Source: Balanoglossus misakiensis
Lineage: Eukaryota > Hemichordata
Direction of reading: 5' to 3'
Length of the DNA: 64,000 bases
Assembly: GCA_040954595.2 (NCBI GenBank)
Contig: CM082576.2
Span: 9,486,001 to 9,550,000 of the forward strand
The number at the start of each line of letters is the position of its first letter. Position 1 is the stretch's first letter. The position numbers and the translations under genes are program-made. Positions 51,101 through 63,300 of the stretch are shown piece by piece. A model generated the notes under the pieces. It saw only the letters and a list, made by a program, of their open reading frames with translations, searched no databases and had not been told where the DNA came from.

Positions 51101-54100
51101 GACACTCAGTCTGTTTGCTCTTTGTGTTTGGAAACCTGAGTAAAGAAAATTATCTGGAGTGAGGTACAAGGTTCCCTTCAGAGAGAGATGCATGTAGCAA
51201 TACATTGGATTCTGTTGTACTATAATTCCAGGCATTGCAGAACCAAAATTGGAATGCTTACGTGTAGCCCTCCAGGTGCTCAGTTGTCTGCTGACATTCA
51301 TTTCAAAGAATTGTGCAGGTCCCTGAGAAGCTGGGAGAGGGGGGGGGGGGGACATATATACCGTATTTGTACACTCCAACAAATTATTTCTGCAGAGCAA
51401 AAAAAAAATTGAAATCTGTCCCTCACTTTAGTCTTGCAGCTACATATTTTGCTCTTGAAGTTTTTTTGTCGCCTGACTGCCTTTATCACATGAGCACTTG
51501 GCTGGTCCGAACATGTTGGAATGTTGTCAGGTCTGAACCTTGCAGTGTGCGAGAGTCGACAAATTCCTTGCGTGTGGGTGTTTTGTACTGTGTTACACAA
51601 GCAGGTGGAGCTCTTTGTTGTCAGTTAACTAGGTCAGACTTCTATTTCCAACCACTGTTCTCCTTTAAGGATTTCTCTTGTCATTCCCTGAACCTGAAGC
51701 TAAACCGTGAAGACCATGAGTGTGCAACTTAAAAATAAAAGAAGGTCAAATACATGTAATGATATTAATGAAAAGTAATGTCCACCCTGTTTGGAAAAAT
51801 ATGGTATTTGAATCACAGAATTGACAGAATACTGTTGCACAAGTTGAAATATTCAATGAATTCGAAAGGTTGACTTGTGCTCAGTATGTCCTTAACATAA
51901 AGAGACGCATGGTACATGTACATGTAGTGTTTATGGAGATTAACGTTCGATGATGTCATCCACGTAATCGTGCGGCACCAGTTGATATGAGCTCTTGAGC
52001 GTAAACATAAATCTAATTTTATCTCTGCCTCTTGCAACAGGTGTTGCGTATGGTGCAATGGATTCCTATTGGAATAAAATAGATGTAACTCAACTGTCAG
52101 TTCTGCAGTGGGTGCATGTGTATCTCTGTAATGATTGACTGAAATGTCCTACTTTTTGCATGAACCGATTCATTTGCATAATGTAATAATTATTCAGTTC
52201 TCATCTGCTCCTATGACATGGGGGGATGGCTCTTTGCTTCTCATAATTTACTGCAAGGTGGTGTTAAGACGTTTAATGAAGGTGTATAGTAATAGTAGGG
52301 TTTATCCATGTGTAGACTTGAGCTCTATGCATGTACGTGAGGTATTGGATAAGCCTACAGTTTGTCTGATATATGTATGCCATACATAGACTCTACAGGC
52401 AGACTGTCCATCCTCTTCAACTTCCCTTACGCTGTAATTTATAGTGAACACCATTTACCATTGTGTCTCATTTTTTAATTCCAGATATTTGTATTTCTTG
52501 CAATTGAGAAGTGACATCATTGAAGGCATACTGCCGTGCAGTCCAGAGCAAGCTGTGTTGCTGGCAAGTTATGCAGTGCAAGGTACCATATTACACCATC
52601 CACTCACTTCTAGTGTCTTCTCACACAGGAGACTGTATGTATGGGACAGTATTTGTCTAATCTCATCTCTCCAGATAACAACCGAGAGATATGCCGGTTT
52701 CTGACATCAATCTGCCACTTGAAAGAGGCAGTTTAGTTTCAGTACCGCCACCTCGGGGTAATGCGTACCCCGTATATCCACATTCTTGAAATATCAAGTT
52801 GTCAGCATTGTCTGCGCCTCAAACGCCCGCTGGGTTTGCTAATCAGACTGCTAATTATAATATTGATATTCAAATCCGTTTCGCAAATTACACCGCAAAT
52901 TTTGACACTCCTTTGGTTTGTCATCAGTGCCTCTGATTAGCGGAATGTAGTCGATGATACAGGCCCCGATCACTGCCCTGTGTCTGTGGCTGGTCGGACC
53001 GCTACAGATGCATGTATCGATGTCGACCGCACTGTGTGTGGTATAAATCTGTTGTTGTGCGTCGTCTCATGTGTGTCTGTGTCTCTTCTTCTATTTCAGC
53101 GGAATTCGGAGACCATGCTCCGTACACCCACACCGTGGAATTTTTGAAAGATTTCGTGATCCTGCCAAAGGCAAGTCAAAACGATAAATTAAAATCAATG
53201 AGAAGGTTATGACAAATTTATTTTTAAAAGATAAAGCATGTCGAGAGACGGGGATGTACATTTTGTGTCTTACTACGAAATGTAGAATTATCAAAACCTC
53301 GTCTGTCATTCTTTGTGAAAACCTTGCTCCCCCCTTTCATATGAAGAGCGCAAGTTACATGTTGGTGTTGGATGGCGTCTTTTTTTCACATACTTGAATC
53401 TCCACTGCAGTCGGGCATTTCACTTGTGTTCAGGAATGAGGTATCCCGGTGTAATGCCAGTGACCGAGGCAGACTGAAAACATGACACCAATCTCATTCA
53501 TGTCAAAGGGCAGCGTCAGAGTCCACTGACAAACCACAAGCCAGAAATACCAGAAAGATGTTGTGAATTTACAGGTCATAGGTCATATGAGAGTGACGCT
53601 GCCCTGCGCGCTCAAGTGCATGGGAGATATAATCTTGCCTGCATACTTTCAACTTTTTTAAAGGGACAGTAACTGTAACTTTCAATGCCTATATTTTTCA
53701 CCAGAATCTGACGAGCGAGGCCGACTCGCTGACGGAGCTGACTCAGGAAGTTGCCAACCAGCACAGAAACCACCAAGGTATGCCGCCAGATGTAGCAGAG
53801 CAGGCGTACATCACGGAAGCCTCCCAGCTGGACGGCTACGGCCAGGAGAGCTACCCGGCAAAGGTAGGTTGCAGAACTCCCTGTATTCTGCAGGTGCCAA
53901 CAAGTGAATATCCTGGTATAGAACTCGATTTCCGCGAAGTATTTCCGAGATACCAGTACTAATAGCATTTCAATACAGGTCATTTGTTCGGATATTGTGT
54001 TAGCATAAGGAGGCAGGCAGTACGGGTACTATTGTCACCTTAGCATGCAGGCTTTGGTTCACTCCATACGGCACAGCAGTGCCTTTTTCAGCAGTTGTTC

Positions 54101-57100
54101 AGCATTTCTTGAGAGAAGGAACATGTCAGAAAAATTGATATGTTCTGTCATTGAAATGGGGAGGGGGGCATAAATGGTGGGAAAATTCATAGCTGTGAAA
54201 GCCAGCTGGTTAATCCCTGAACAATGCCCGAAGCAATTCTCCATTATATTTGATGCAGCTTTCTAATACAATTGACTAATTAGTGTATAAATGGAAGACG
54301 TCTAGTCCACATTTACAAATAGATATTTAAAAATTGTGCCATTATTTACCTCGTGTCCAACAATTGCAGGTATTGAAAAATAAAACAAGAGAGAAAAATT
54401 CTACTATAGGCAGGTTTGGGCGTGTTATGCCATTGTTTTATTATGTAGGAGATTAAATGTTGTGATAGCAAGTCTGTGGGTGGCACAGATAGGTATGCTT
54501 TTCTGGTTCTGCCGTGGGGAATAGTTGAAAATTTAAATTCAGATTTGTTTTATTTTGTGTATTAGTGATGTGTACCTGTGTTGATAGACATGTTTGGGTG
54601 GTGGTGTATCATTTTGTTGAAGATGGATACTTAAGCACACAAAAACAGAGTCCATGTGTTAGAAGGTTATCACGACTAGATCAAGGCACTTGGAGGGGGC
54701 GTTCGATCAAGCAATAAAAAATATTGCCAATATATCTGTATTGAAGTGCATATTTGCTGAGGTCTGGGTAAATTTGCTGCGTTTTCAACCCCGACTACAA
54801 TATTTTCCTGAAAGTGTCACCGTGACAACAAGAAATGTTGAAACGACTCTGGTCAGATGGATATCCGAGAGCAGGCCAGGGTACCGGGCATGCACGTATA
54901 GGAATTCACCTATTTACGCGAGCAGATTGATATTTGATAAAGCGACACACTGCTGTTTGCCGAGTTTCATGGAAATATTTTTACGACCCCCTCCGGTGAC
55001 CTCCTTACAAACCCAAATGACAGAATCTTCCATGCACAACACAGACTCACGCTGTGAAAATAATAACCCTGTCATATCAAGTAAAAAAACAAGCTGATTT
55101 TTTTTTTTTTTTTTTTTTCACAGGATGAATCTGGAAATGATTTGCTGTTGGGGGCCTCGTTTCTCGGCATAAGTGTCAAGCACTTAAATGGGCAACCCAC
55201 GGTCTATTTCAAGTAAGTGACCCCTCGTGACCTTGTGGTCAAGTTTACTCAGAGTAACATAAACTTTTAACGCCATCACCGTCAATTACATGTACATGAG
55301 GGGTTTTATACGAGATGCCTTGTGTGTCAAATTTGTAGTGCTTTCCTGTGCACATTGCAGGTTTGATTTTGGAGAGATTTTATTTTTTGTGCAAATCACT
55401 CCAACTCACTGCTGAGCTATTTTACTTCTTGTCTCGTATTCCAGTATCAGCATATCTGATCAAAATGGACTTCCCCATCCGCGAGGCTCACATATCTCGG
55501 TCCCCAGATACCATACTTTAATAATCCGATATATATAAGTCAGTAGTACACTTGAATGAATTTTGCCCATATTAAGTGTTGAGGCACATAATTTTAACCG
55601 GCCGCGTAATCTCTGATATGTCTGCATACTTCCAGATGGAATGATATCAAGCAACCGGTGCACAACAAGAGACTGTTTGGTATTGAGACCGTGCGTTCCC
55701 AGGACACCATTCAGTTTCAGATGGAGGACGCGGAGACGGCCAAATATGTCTGTCGCATGTTTCTCACCAAGCATAAATTCTACAAGCATAGCATGGATGC
55801 AATGCAGTAAGTGTTGGTTGTCAGGGAAACAGAAACGTACCTAGCAAAATTCCATGCGTGTATTACTGCATTGAGTAATAATGCTTCGAATGAAATGGAT
55901 GCATATGGCAATTTACTTTCATGGTGCAAAATTGTGGAAATTTCCATGTACATTGCAGTGCCCGAAGGAAAGTTGTCATCAGCAGATTTTAGTTAAACTG
56001 CGTGGTGATATAGTCCGGTGGTTGGGCCATTAAGTATTCCAATAAAAATTGAATTGTGTGGAATTTTTATGAGAGAATGTCTGAATGATTGTCGCTGTGT
56101 GCAAATTTCAGTTGGAAAATAGACCAGCTTTTAACGCTGTACAATAAAAAAAATTGAATATCGTGGAATTTTTACGAGACAGATGGTCCATGCGAGTGCT
56201 GTGTTTGTGGTGTGTCTGTCTCTCGTTGCAAATCTGGACAAGTATCTTTCTTGTTACAGGGGCAGGAAGGAAGCATCTCTGGACGGTGGGAGGCTGATCA
56301 CAAAGTCAAGTTTCCCAATTCCACTTCAGAGGAAACCCACACTGACCAGGAGGTCAGCCGAAAAGGCCCAGGATGAAATCCTGGCGTTCACCCATGCCAG
56401 AACCAATAGTTTACAAAGTAAGTGAACAGCAACAGTATATTAACAGCTGTGTGTTTGTTTTGCACTTTATCTCAGGAGTCAAACATGTCCATGGCTGTAG
56501 GCATGATTGAGGTTGATACACTGACACTATGCTCATATATATGCAGACAGTTTCTTATTAAAATTGTTTAGTTATACATTACATAGTACATGTACATACT
56601 TTTCTTTAGTAATTCTTATTTTTTGTGTTTGATGTTTTTTTCTCTAGATTTTCTGTTGATAATTTCTGATTTTATCTCGAGAAATCCTGTACCATTAACT
56701 TGTGCCAGATGTTCACTTTGTTTTCATATTTCTATTTCCAGATAGAATAACGGTTCAGCCCGAGGAGGGCCAGTTCACCCAGTCACAGCTCAGCCTAGAT
56801 GGGCCGACCATAGAACACGCCTACAGCAATGGCGGACTGGCTGTCGTCGACGGCAGCGGCAGCGTCTACAGCGCACCCAGCACCAACTCCCTCAACCAGG
56901 GCCATTTTATGCACGCATCGCCGGCGTCTTCCAATCCCAGCATCGCCAGCAGCGAGCCGCCCAGGCACACGCCGACGTCTGCCCTCCCCCAGTACCGGCC
57001 GTCTCCCGATTACAACGAGGCGCTGGTGCGGGCGCACAACCGGCTGAACACGATCGGCGACCAGAGCCAGAGCCTGAGCAACCTGGGCAGGGCGCACGCC

Positions 57101-60100
57101 TACCAGCAGCCGGAGACCATGGTCTACAGCCAGCCGGAGATCCGCCAGCCCAACCAGTATAACAACCTCAACCCCTACGGGACGCACCTGAACTTGAACC
57201 TGGCGTCCCCGGCGTACAGCTACGTGGACGCGTCGTCGGAATCTCTGCCGTACGGGCCCGTGTCGCTGAGGAACCACGCGGGGATGACCCACACGTACAG
57301 CACCCCGGAGCTGACGGCCCAGCACCTGCCGGCCGCGCACGAGTACATCACCTCCAAGCTGCTGCTGGACCACTACAATCCCCCGCCGGCCTACCCGAGG
57401 AACAGCACCAGCACGCCGGACTTGCCGCGACAATCGCTGCAGTATCAGCACATCAGCAGCAGCAGCCCGGACCTGATGAGTCGCCGCCTGCTGGGCCCGA
57501 TCCCCACGCTGCAGGAACCGGCGTCGATGCACGGCGCCGGCGCTTCCCTGGCAATCAACGTGAACTCGGCGGCGGGCAGCAGGAGCACCTCCCAGCGCTC
57601 GCTGCCCCTGTCGGCCATACAGGCCCTGAACTTGAACAACGAGGAGTATATGGAGACCCTGTCGCAGGTGGCCTCCTCCACCGAGCACACGATCCACATC
57701 AGCCGCGACGTGCAGACCGATATAACGCACGAGGACATCATCGACGACGACACGGTCGAAGAAGGTCCGCTCGTGATCACGGCGGCGTCTTCTCCCACGG
57801 AGATGAGGGAGAATTCACCGAAGGTGCCTATCTACAACATTGAGAACAGCAACAGCACTGCTTTCGTGGGAATGACTCCCGATCGGGCGTCGAACTCGGA
57901 GACGGCGAGCGTCAGCAGCGTGGACGCGGCGGCCGTTGCGTTGTCGGCCGCGCAGTCTGTCCCGCAGCACGTGGAGGCTGATGTGAAAATAGTGCAAGAC
58001 AAACCGGCCATGTCCATTGAGTATGACCCGAAGACTCCCGGATACGTGCAGATCATCGCCGCTGCGGGAGACAGCGTGAGGGACAGCGACGGCGCCCTCG
58101 ATAGGAGGAAGTTGAACCACTCCGAGTCCTCCATAAGCATGGAAAAGACTGTGGCCCTCGAGGCGCTGGATAGGCCGCCGCCGGGAGGAGGAGGCGGGGA
58201 GGCCGCAGACAGGGGCGGCAAAGCCCAGCTGCAGCAGAGGGCCAGCAACGAGTCGGTGGCCACACCGGGGACGAGTGGATACAGCACCTCGAATGATTCT
58301 GACGCAGAGGAACCGTTGAGGCTCTCAAAAGGGGACAAACTCAAAGGTGTTCACATGGGACCATTAAAACTTGCTGCAATGAACGGATTGACATTGTCCA
58401 GGCTGATCGAGTTGAAGAACATGGACAAAGAAGATTCACCAGCACTGAAAGACCCGAGGGTAAGGTTTTTGCTGCTGTCTGCCAAAAATGTGATTCAACT
58501 GCTCTGATACTTTCTTTTGTCCTGCTTAAAAATGGCAGAGTGATATGATATAATACCGAACTTGAAAACAAGCAATTTATATTGTAGTACTTTTTTTTTC
58601 ATAAAATGGGATTTACACGTATTTTCCCATCTTTTTACAGTGGAAGGTGCTGGAACAGAAACTGGCTGATGGTTTGGTGTTCACCGAGTACGAACAGATA
58701 CCAAAGAAGAAACCCAAAGCAGTCTATTCCACTGCTCAGAGAACAGAAAATGCAGCCAAGAACAGATTTACAGACGTACTGCCATATGAGGTAAGTTTGT
58801 CTGCACTCAGACGTGATTTATCGACCCAGCTGTGGGTGTTACGTAAGTGCAGTATGTTTTACTTTTAGATCTTCGTTTTTTTTTCTCTCGTGGTTGTTCA
58901 GGATACAAGGGTGAAGTTAGTGCAGGACAAGAGGAATCCGACCGGTTACATCAACGCGTCGCTGGTCACGGTGACGGTCGCCGGCGAGGAACTCCACTAC
59001 ATCGCGGCTCAGGGTCCCCTCCACGAGACGGTCATCGACTGGTGGAACATGATCTGGGAGCAGGGCGTTCACGTCATCGTCATGCTGACCGCCGAACTGG
59101 AGAACGGCAAGCAGAAGTGTTTCCGCTACTGGCCGCAGTTCAACAGCAGTAAAAACACGCTGGATATTGGTCCTGTAAGTATCGAGATATTAAACCGGGG
59201 GGGATGGATCCTGAGTGTCAGCTGAATTCATTGTTGATATTGTGTTTCACTGTGGACACGAGTGGTTTGAGAGCTTCATTTGCAGAAAGATGTATGCATG
59301 CTATACTGCAGCTTCACACACTCTAGCACATAGAGACACACAGTCTACACACACATACTCAATTTCACTGACATTCAAGTCAGGATAGTTCTTTGAAAGA
59401 TACATTCAGCTGTGAAATGTAAAACAGATTCATTCGTGATTTAATATTTCCTCAGCAAAAGCAACCAACGTTATTTTAAATATACTTTTACCCTTTCTTT
59501 CAGTTTAAACTGACCGGTCAGTTTTGCAACGATTCTGGATTCTACGTAACGAGCGGAATCACGCTGAGGAACAAGACGACTGGAGAACAGCGCACTGTTT
59601 GGCATCTTCAGTTCACCGATTGGCCGCATCAAGGTTGCCCGGACGATGTCCACGGGTTCCTAGGTAGGGTACACTGAAACTTGTTGTTTGCACGCTGTCG
59701 TCTTTTTAAGCCGTCCACCCCTACCCACTAACAAAGTTGTGGTTAAACCCATTGTCTGCTGATGTTAGAGGGCTTTGAAATGCTGCTTGAAGGAAACTTG
59801 ATCATGGTTCACAATTTTCTCTTGTAGCATTCTTGGAAGAAATACAGTCTGTGTGTCGGCATGCCAACAGTATGATTGACAGCGACGTGTCACCGCCGGT
59901 GTTGGTCCATTGTAGCGCTGGCGTGGGAAGGACGGGTGTTGTCATCCTGGCTGACATCATGATTGCCTGCTTGGAATATAATGAAGTGAGTATAATCCCC
60001 CCAGTAATAATAACAGACATTTCTTATGAGTGCATGTATCTGTCTGACCAGATTGCGATGAATTAGTGATGAAATCCGTGCAAGTTGTCATCACATCTTC

Positions 60101-60318
60101 TCAGTTTTCTTCCCTTTCAACCTTCAGTTATACAAATTGTATAATGTGTTTAATGTGTTCCCTTTGACTCCTTTGTTTGCTTTCTGTAGAATGTGGATGT
60201 TCCCAAGATGCTTTCCCATCTGAGGAAGCAGCGCATGCTGATGGTGCAGACGGTCGGGCAGTACATCTTCGTTTACAGGACGCTAATTCAGTTCTTGAAA
60301 AACTCCCGACTCATCTAG
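48120..60318 (+). CDS. PTPN14/PTPN21: FERM-domain protein tyrosine phosphatase, PTPN14/PTPN21 (Pez) type
   Basis: Fourteen coding exons: 48120-48293, 48960-49129, 52485-52582, 53100-53170, 53705-53863, 55124-55212, 55636-55806, 56260-56417, 56742-58459, 58641-58790, 58902-59174, 59504-59663, 59828-59985, 60190-60318; 1225 aa. The FERM domain starts [15 protein letters not shown] and fills exons 1-7. A long disordered linker, mostly the GC-rich exon 9, keeps [30 protein letters not shown] (Tyr581, a WW-binding PPxY) and TSTPDL in the same order as human PTPN14. The PTP domain has the P-loop [10 protein letters not shown] with Cys1159 and ends NSRLI exactly like human. Known role: junctional regulator of Hippo signalling through YAP binding. 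Odd: the WPD loop reads WPH (His1119), and KNRY reads KNRF. Intron 4 starts with GC. It represents the unduplicated form of the vertebrate pair. Confidence 0.96.
50447..50460 (+). repeat. Poly-C tract in PTP intron 2
   Basis: An uninterrupted run of C close to 50447-50460, inside the 3.4-kb second coding intron of the PTP gene, followed by TCTTAATT. A (CT)n patch follows near 50561-50575. I see no exon or known element in this intron. Confidence 0.85.
53171..53176 (+). other. Non-canonical GC splice donor (PTP intron 4)
   Basis: The exon ends CCAAAG and the intron begins GCAAGT. All other positions fit the strong donor consensus, as is typical of GC-AG introns. The phase (0) and the reading VILPK, matching the FERM F2 end of PTPN14, support this junction, and no GT donor nearby keeps the frame. 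The acceptor is CACCAG at 53699-53704. Confidence 0.8.
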
Positions 60319-63300
60319 ACGAACAAAAGGTGCAAAGCAAGGAAGGCAGTATTGTTTACAACTCAACATGGAGGTTTACCCTGTGAGGGCACATGGTACG
60401 CTGTGTGGAGCAGACGGCAGTGTTTGCTGGAGGGATGGCTAGTTAGCATAACAGTACATGCATTGTTATGTTAATAAGTTTCCTTTGTGTTTCCCCCAAA
60501 TTAAAGGGTAGTTGCCGCTACCCTGTAATTGCGCTGGGGAGAACACTTTGATAGCCGTGGAGTGACTGGCAAAATCGCACTTAGCAGTGTCAACCGTGAC
60601 AGTGGAAGGGAAAAGTGTAGGACTCTCAACCAACGCTGACCTGGAGAGGGAGCTCTCCGAAAGGCTTCTCTTCAGCTGGTGATGAGATGCAAGTTGAAGG
60701 AAGAAAAAAAAATTATATATTGGTACCAAAATATATCTGTATGTCAGAAACAGTAAAAAGCAATACTTAGGGGACAAAAAGTACAAATTCAGATTTTTTG
60801 TATAACCATGGCAACTCTTGAAAACACATAGCAAACAGAATCATGTGGAGAAATTCAGTTGACTGTGCATGTTTTGAAACCTGTACGGCAGAAGTGATGT
60901 TGCAAATTTTAGTGTGCGACGTGAAAAGCTCACTACCACGGAATGGTGGATGTTGTCAGCTTATTTACTTTGATGATGGGCACAGCTGATTTACATTGAT
61001 GGTGTCAGAGTTAATTGTTGGTTGACAGGAATAGGTGACTGTCAGTGTTGGTGGTACTCTTACGCAATGAAAAATTGTGGGCGTCATTGTAGATTGATCG
61101 TAATACGTGGTGCAGTATTAACCATCTGCTCGTCTGTACTCTGTCGGGTGGGATAGTGCCTCTGACGTCATCCAGTGTCAGCAGCATTGCTGCTTCCACC
61201 TGTAGAAACTGATGGATCTCATCGCCAGCAAGTGCCCGTTTTCTACTTGAGGGATGCCACTGCCGTCATCGCTGTCGATATCGGCTTACATGGGTAGACG
61301 CCAGTTTCACCACCAGTGCAGTGCTTGAATTGGATCGATGGGATTCCCCCGCCTGCTCAGGTTTTTTTTGTTGCCACATTTATTACCCAACAGCATTCAA
61401 TTGGTGGAGATCGACTCCCAGATGTCGACTCCATCAGAAACGAACATTTCATTGGTGCTTAGTAGCATTAGAAACACAAATGAAAGAAGAAGAAAAAACA
61501 GCATTTAATTTGTACCTGATTGTCATGAATTATGTATTTAAAGAAAAGATCCATCAATTTATGTTACCTTTAGTATTAATTTTACATATATTTTAAGATC
61601 AGCTAGCAACAATATATAATTTGACTAAAATGGCATGTAAAAATTATGTTCAAAATTCTTTTTGTTTTTGCGCTTTCTACATTTTTATGCAAATAGGGTT
61701 AAACAAACGCTTGGGGCTGGTCAGTAATTTTGTACAAAATCCACCAAAGTCAACATTTCTGATTACTGCTGACAAAGATGGCCGCTCCTAGTGCACAGAA
61801 ATTCCCATCAATCTCTTTGCTGTATTTTTTCAAGCCTTCACTAGACTGTACTCAGGAAAACCAGTTCAGAATTAGGTGTTTGGGTGCTACTTTTTAAAAA
61901 ATCTTCAACATTTTACATGCATGTCATGTGTGTGGGCATTATCTTTCTGAGATTATGTTGAACGCACAGACTCTCTGATATATATAGCAACTGTATAGAA
62001 ACGTCTGCTGGACAGATTTATGATGTATGATATGATGTAAGGGAAGATCATGTTTTGGTTGACAGCAGTTAGTGATTACTTTTTTCCGAACATTTTGATG
62101 AAATTTCGCTGGTGTGATTTGGGGAATTACGATAATGATATTCTGCAACTCTTTGTGCCATACAATGACATGGGCAGACTGGGCATCTCGACAGGCATGC
62201 ATAATTGTTTATGTACAGCCTTTAGAGGACCATTGTCATGTGCTATTACTAGCAAACATTACTAGCAAACATGCCAAGCAGACTAGAAATCGATCTGCCT
62301 CCAATGCGACATTCACCAACAGGTGAACTTAAGAGCCTGCAGATTTTTTTTACACAAACAACGCCTGAACCGTTTCATCTTCATGGCATATGTCTCATCG
62401 CGCTTCCGCCATTGGCCGCTTCCGTACACCGGTGCAAACCCAATCACAAAACCAATGTCCAATATTTATAGCTAGCTACCATGAAATGGTACTGTACGCC
62501 AAAATGTGCCTTAGAAGAAAAAAAAATATCCACCCAGTGCTCTCGGCATTTCAACAATGGATGCCTTCACAGCCTTAGTCTTTGTCGTCTCTCTTTCTCT
62601 GCATACAAAAAAAATTTTTATTGTAAGATTAACTGGTATTTCGACTGGATTAATTGTTATTATTTATACATGTGATTTGTACTCAGTGATATTTATCATA
62701 TGCCTCAATGTCCACCATTTTGTTTACTGTTTTACTCGTATTATTGTCAACTATTTAATGAAATGTGAAGCAGAACAAATATTTTTATAAGGCAGTCTAA
62801 TGTCTTGATGAAGTGTCACAATTGTAATATCGATTGATTGTGAGACTTTAAAATTTTAAATGGCTTTTATTACATCCTCTCTCTTCTTTCTTTGTCTTCT
62901 CTCTCTCTCTTGCTTGCTGTCTCTCTCTCTCTCTCTCTTTCGTTCTCTCTCTCTCTCTCTCTTTCATTCACTCTCTCTCTCTGTACAGACTTTACACAGA
63001 AACAGTGTAATTTTAAAACTTTTCTAAAGACACACAAGCTCTCTCCTTGTACAGCTTATTTTTCTAATGTAATTTCTTTTCACCTTCCCTTCACGAATCC
63101 CACACTGTTACTATAGCAACACCTGTTGTTTTACGGGTGGGTTTTGAAATGTACAATAGTAGTATTATTTTGTGTATTTGCAAAATTTAAAGGCACACTC
63201 CTGGCCTGCTGTTGTAACATATTTCTGGTTACAGATATTAATAAAAAAATATTGTATCAGAAACTATGGTGTATGTGTGTGCTGTTTGGAGTTGCTTGTA

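Noticed and set aside
54690-55097. 135-codon plus-strand frame in PTP intron 5
   Set aside because: Lies between two phase-consistent exons and has no similarity to FERM or other proteins.
56795-57730. 311-codon minus-strand frame opposite PTP exon 9
   Set aside because: High GC suppresses stops in the antisense frame; the plus strand carries conserved PTPN14 motifs.
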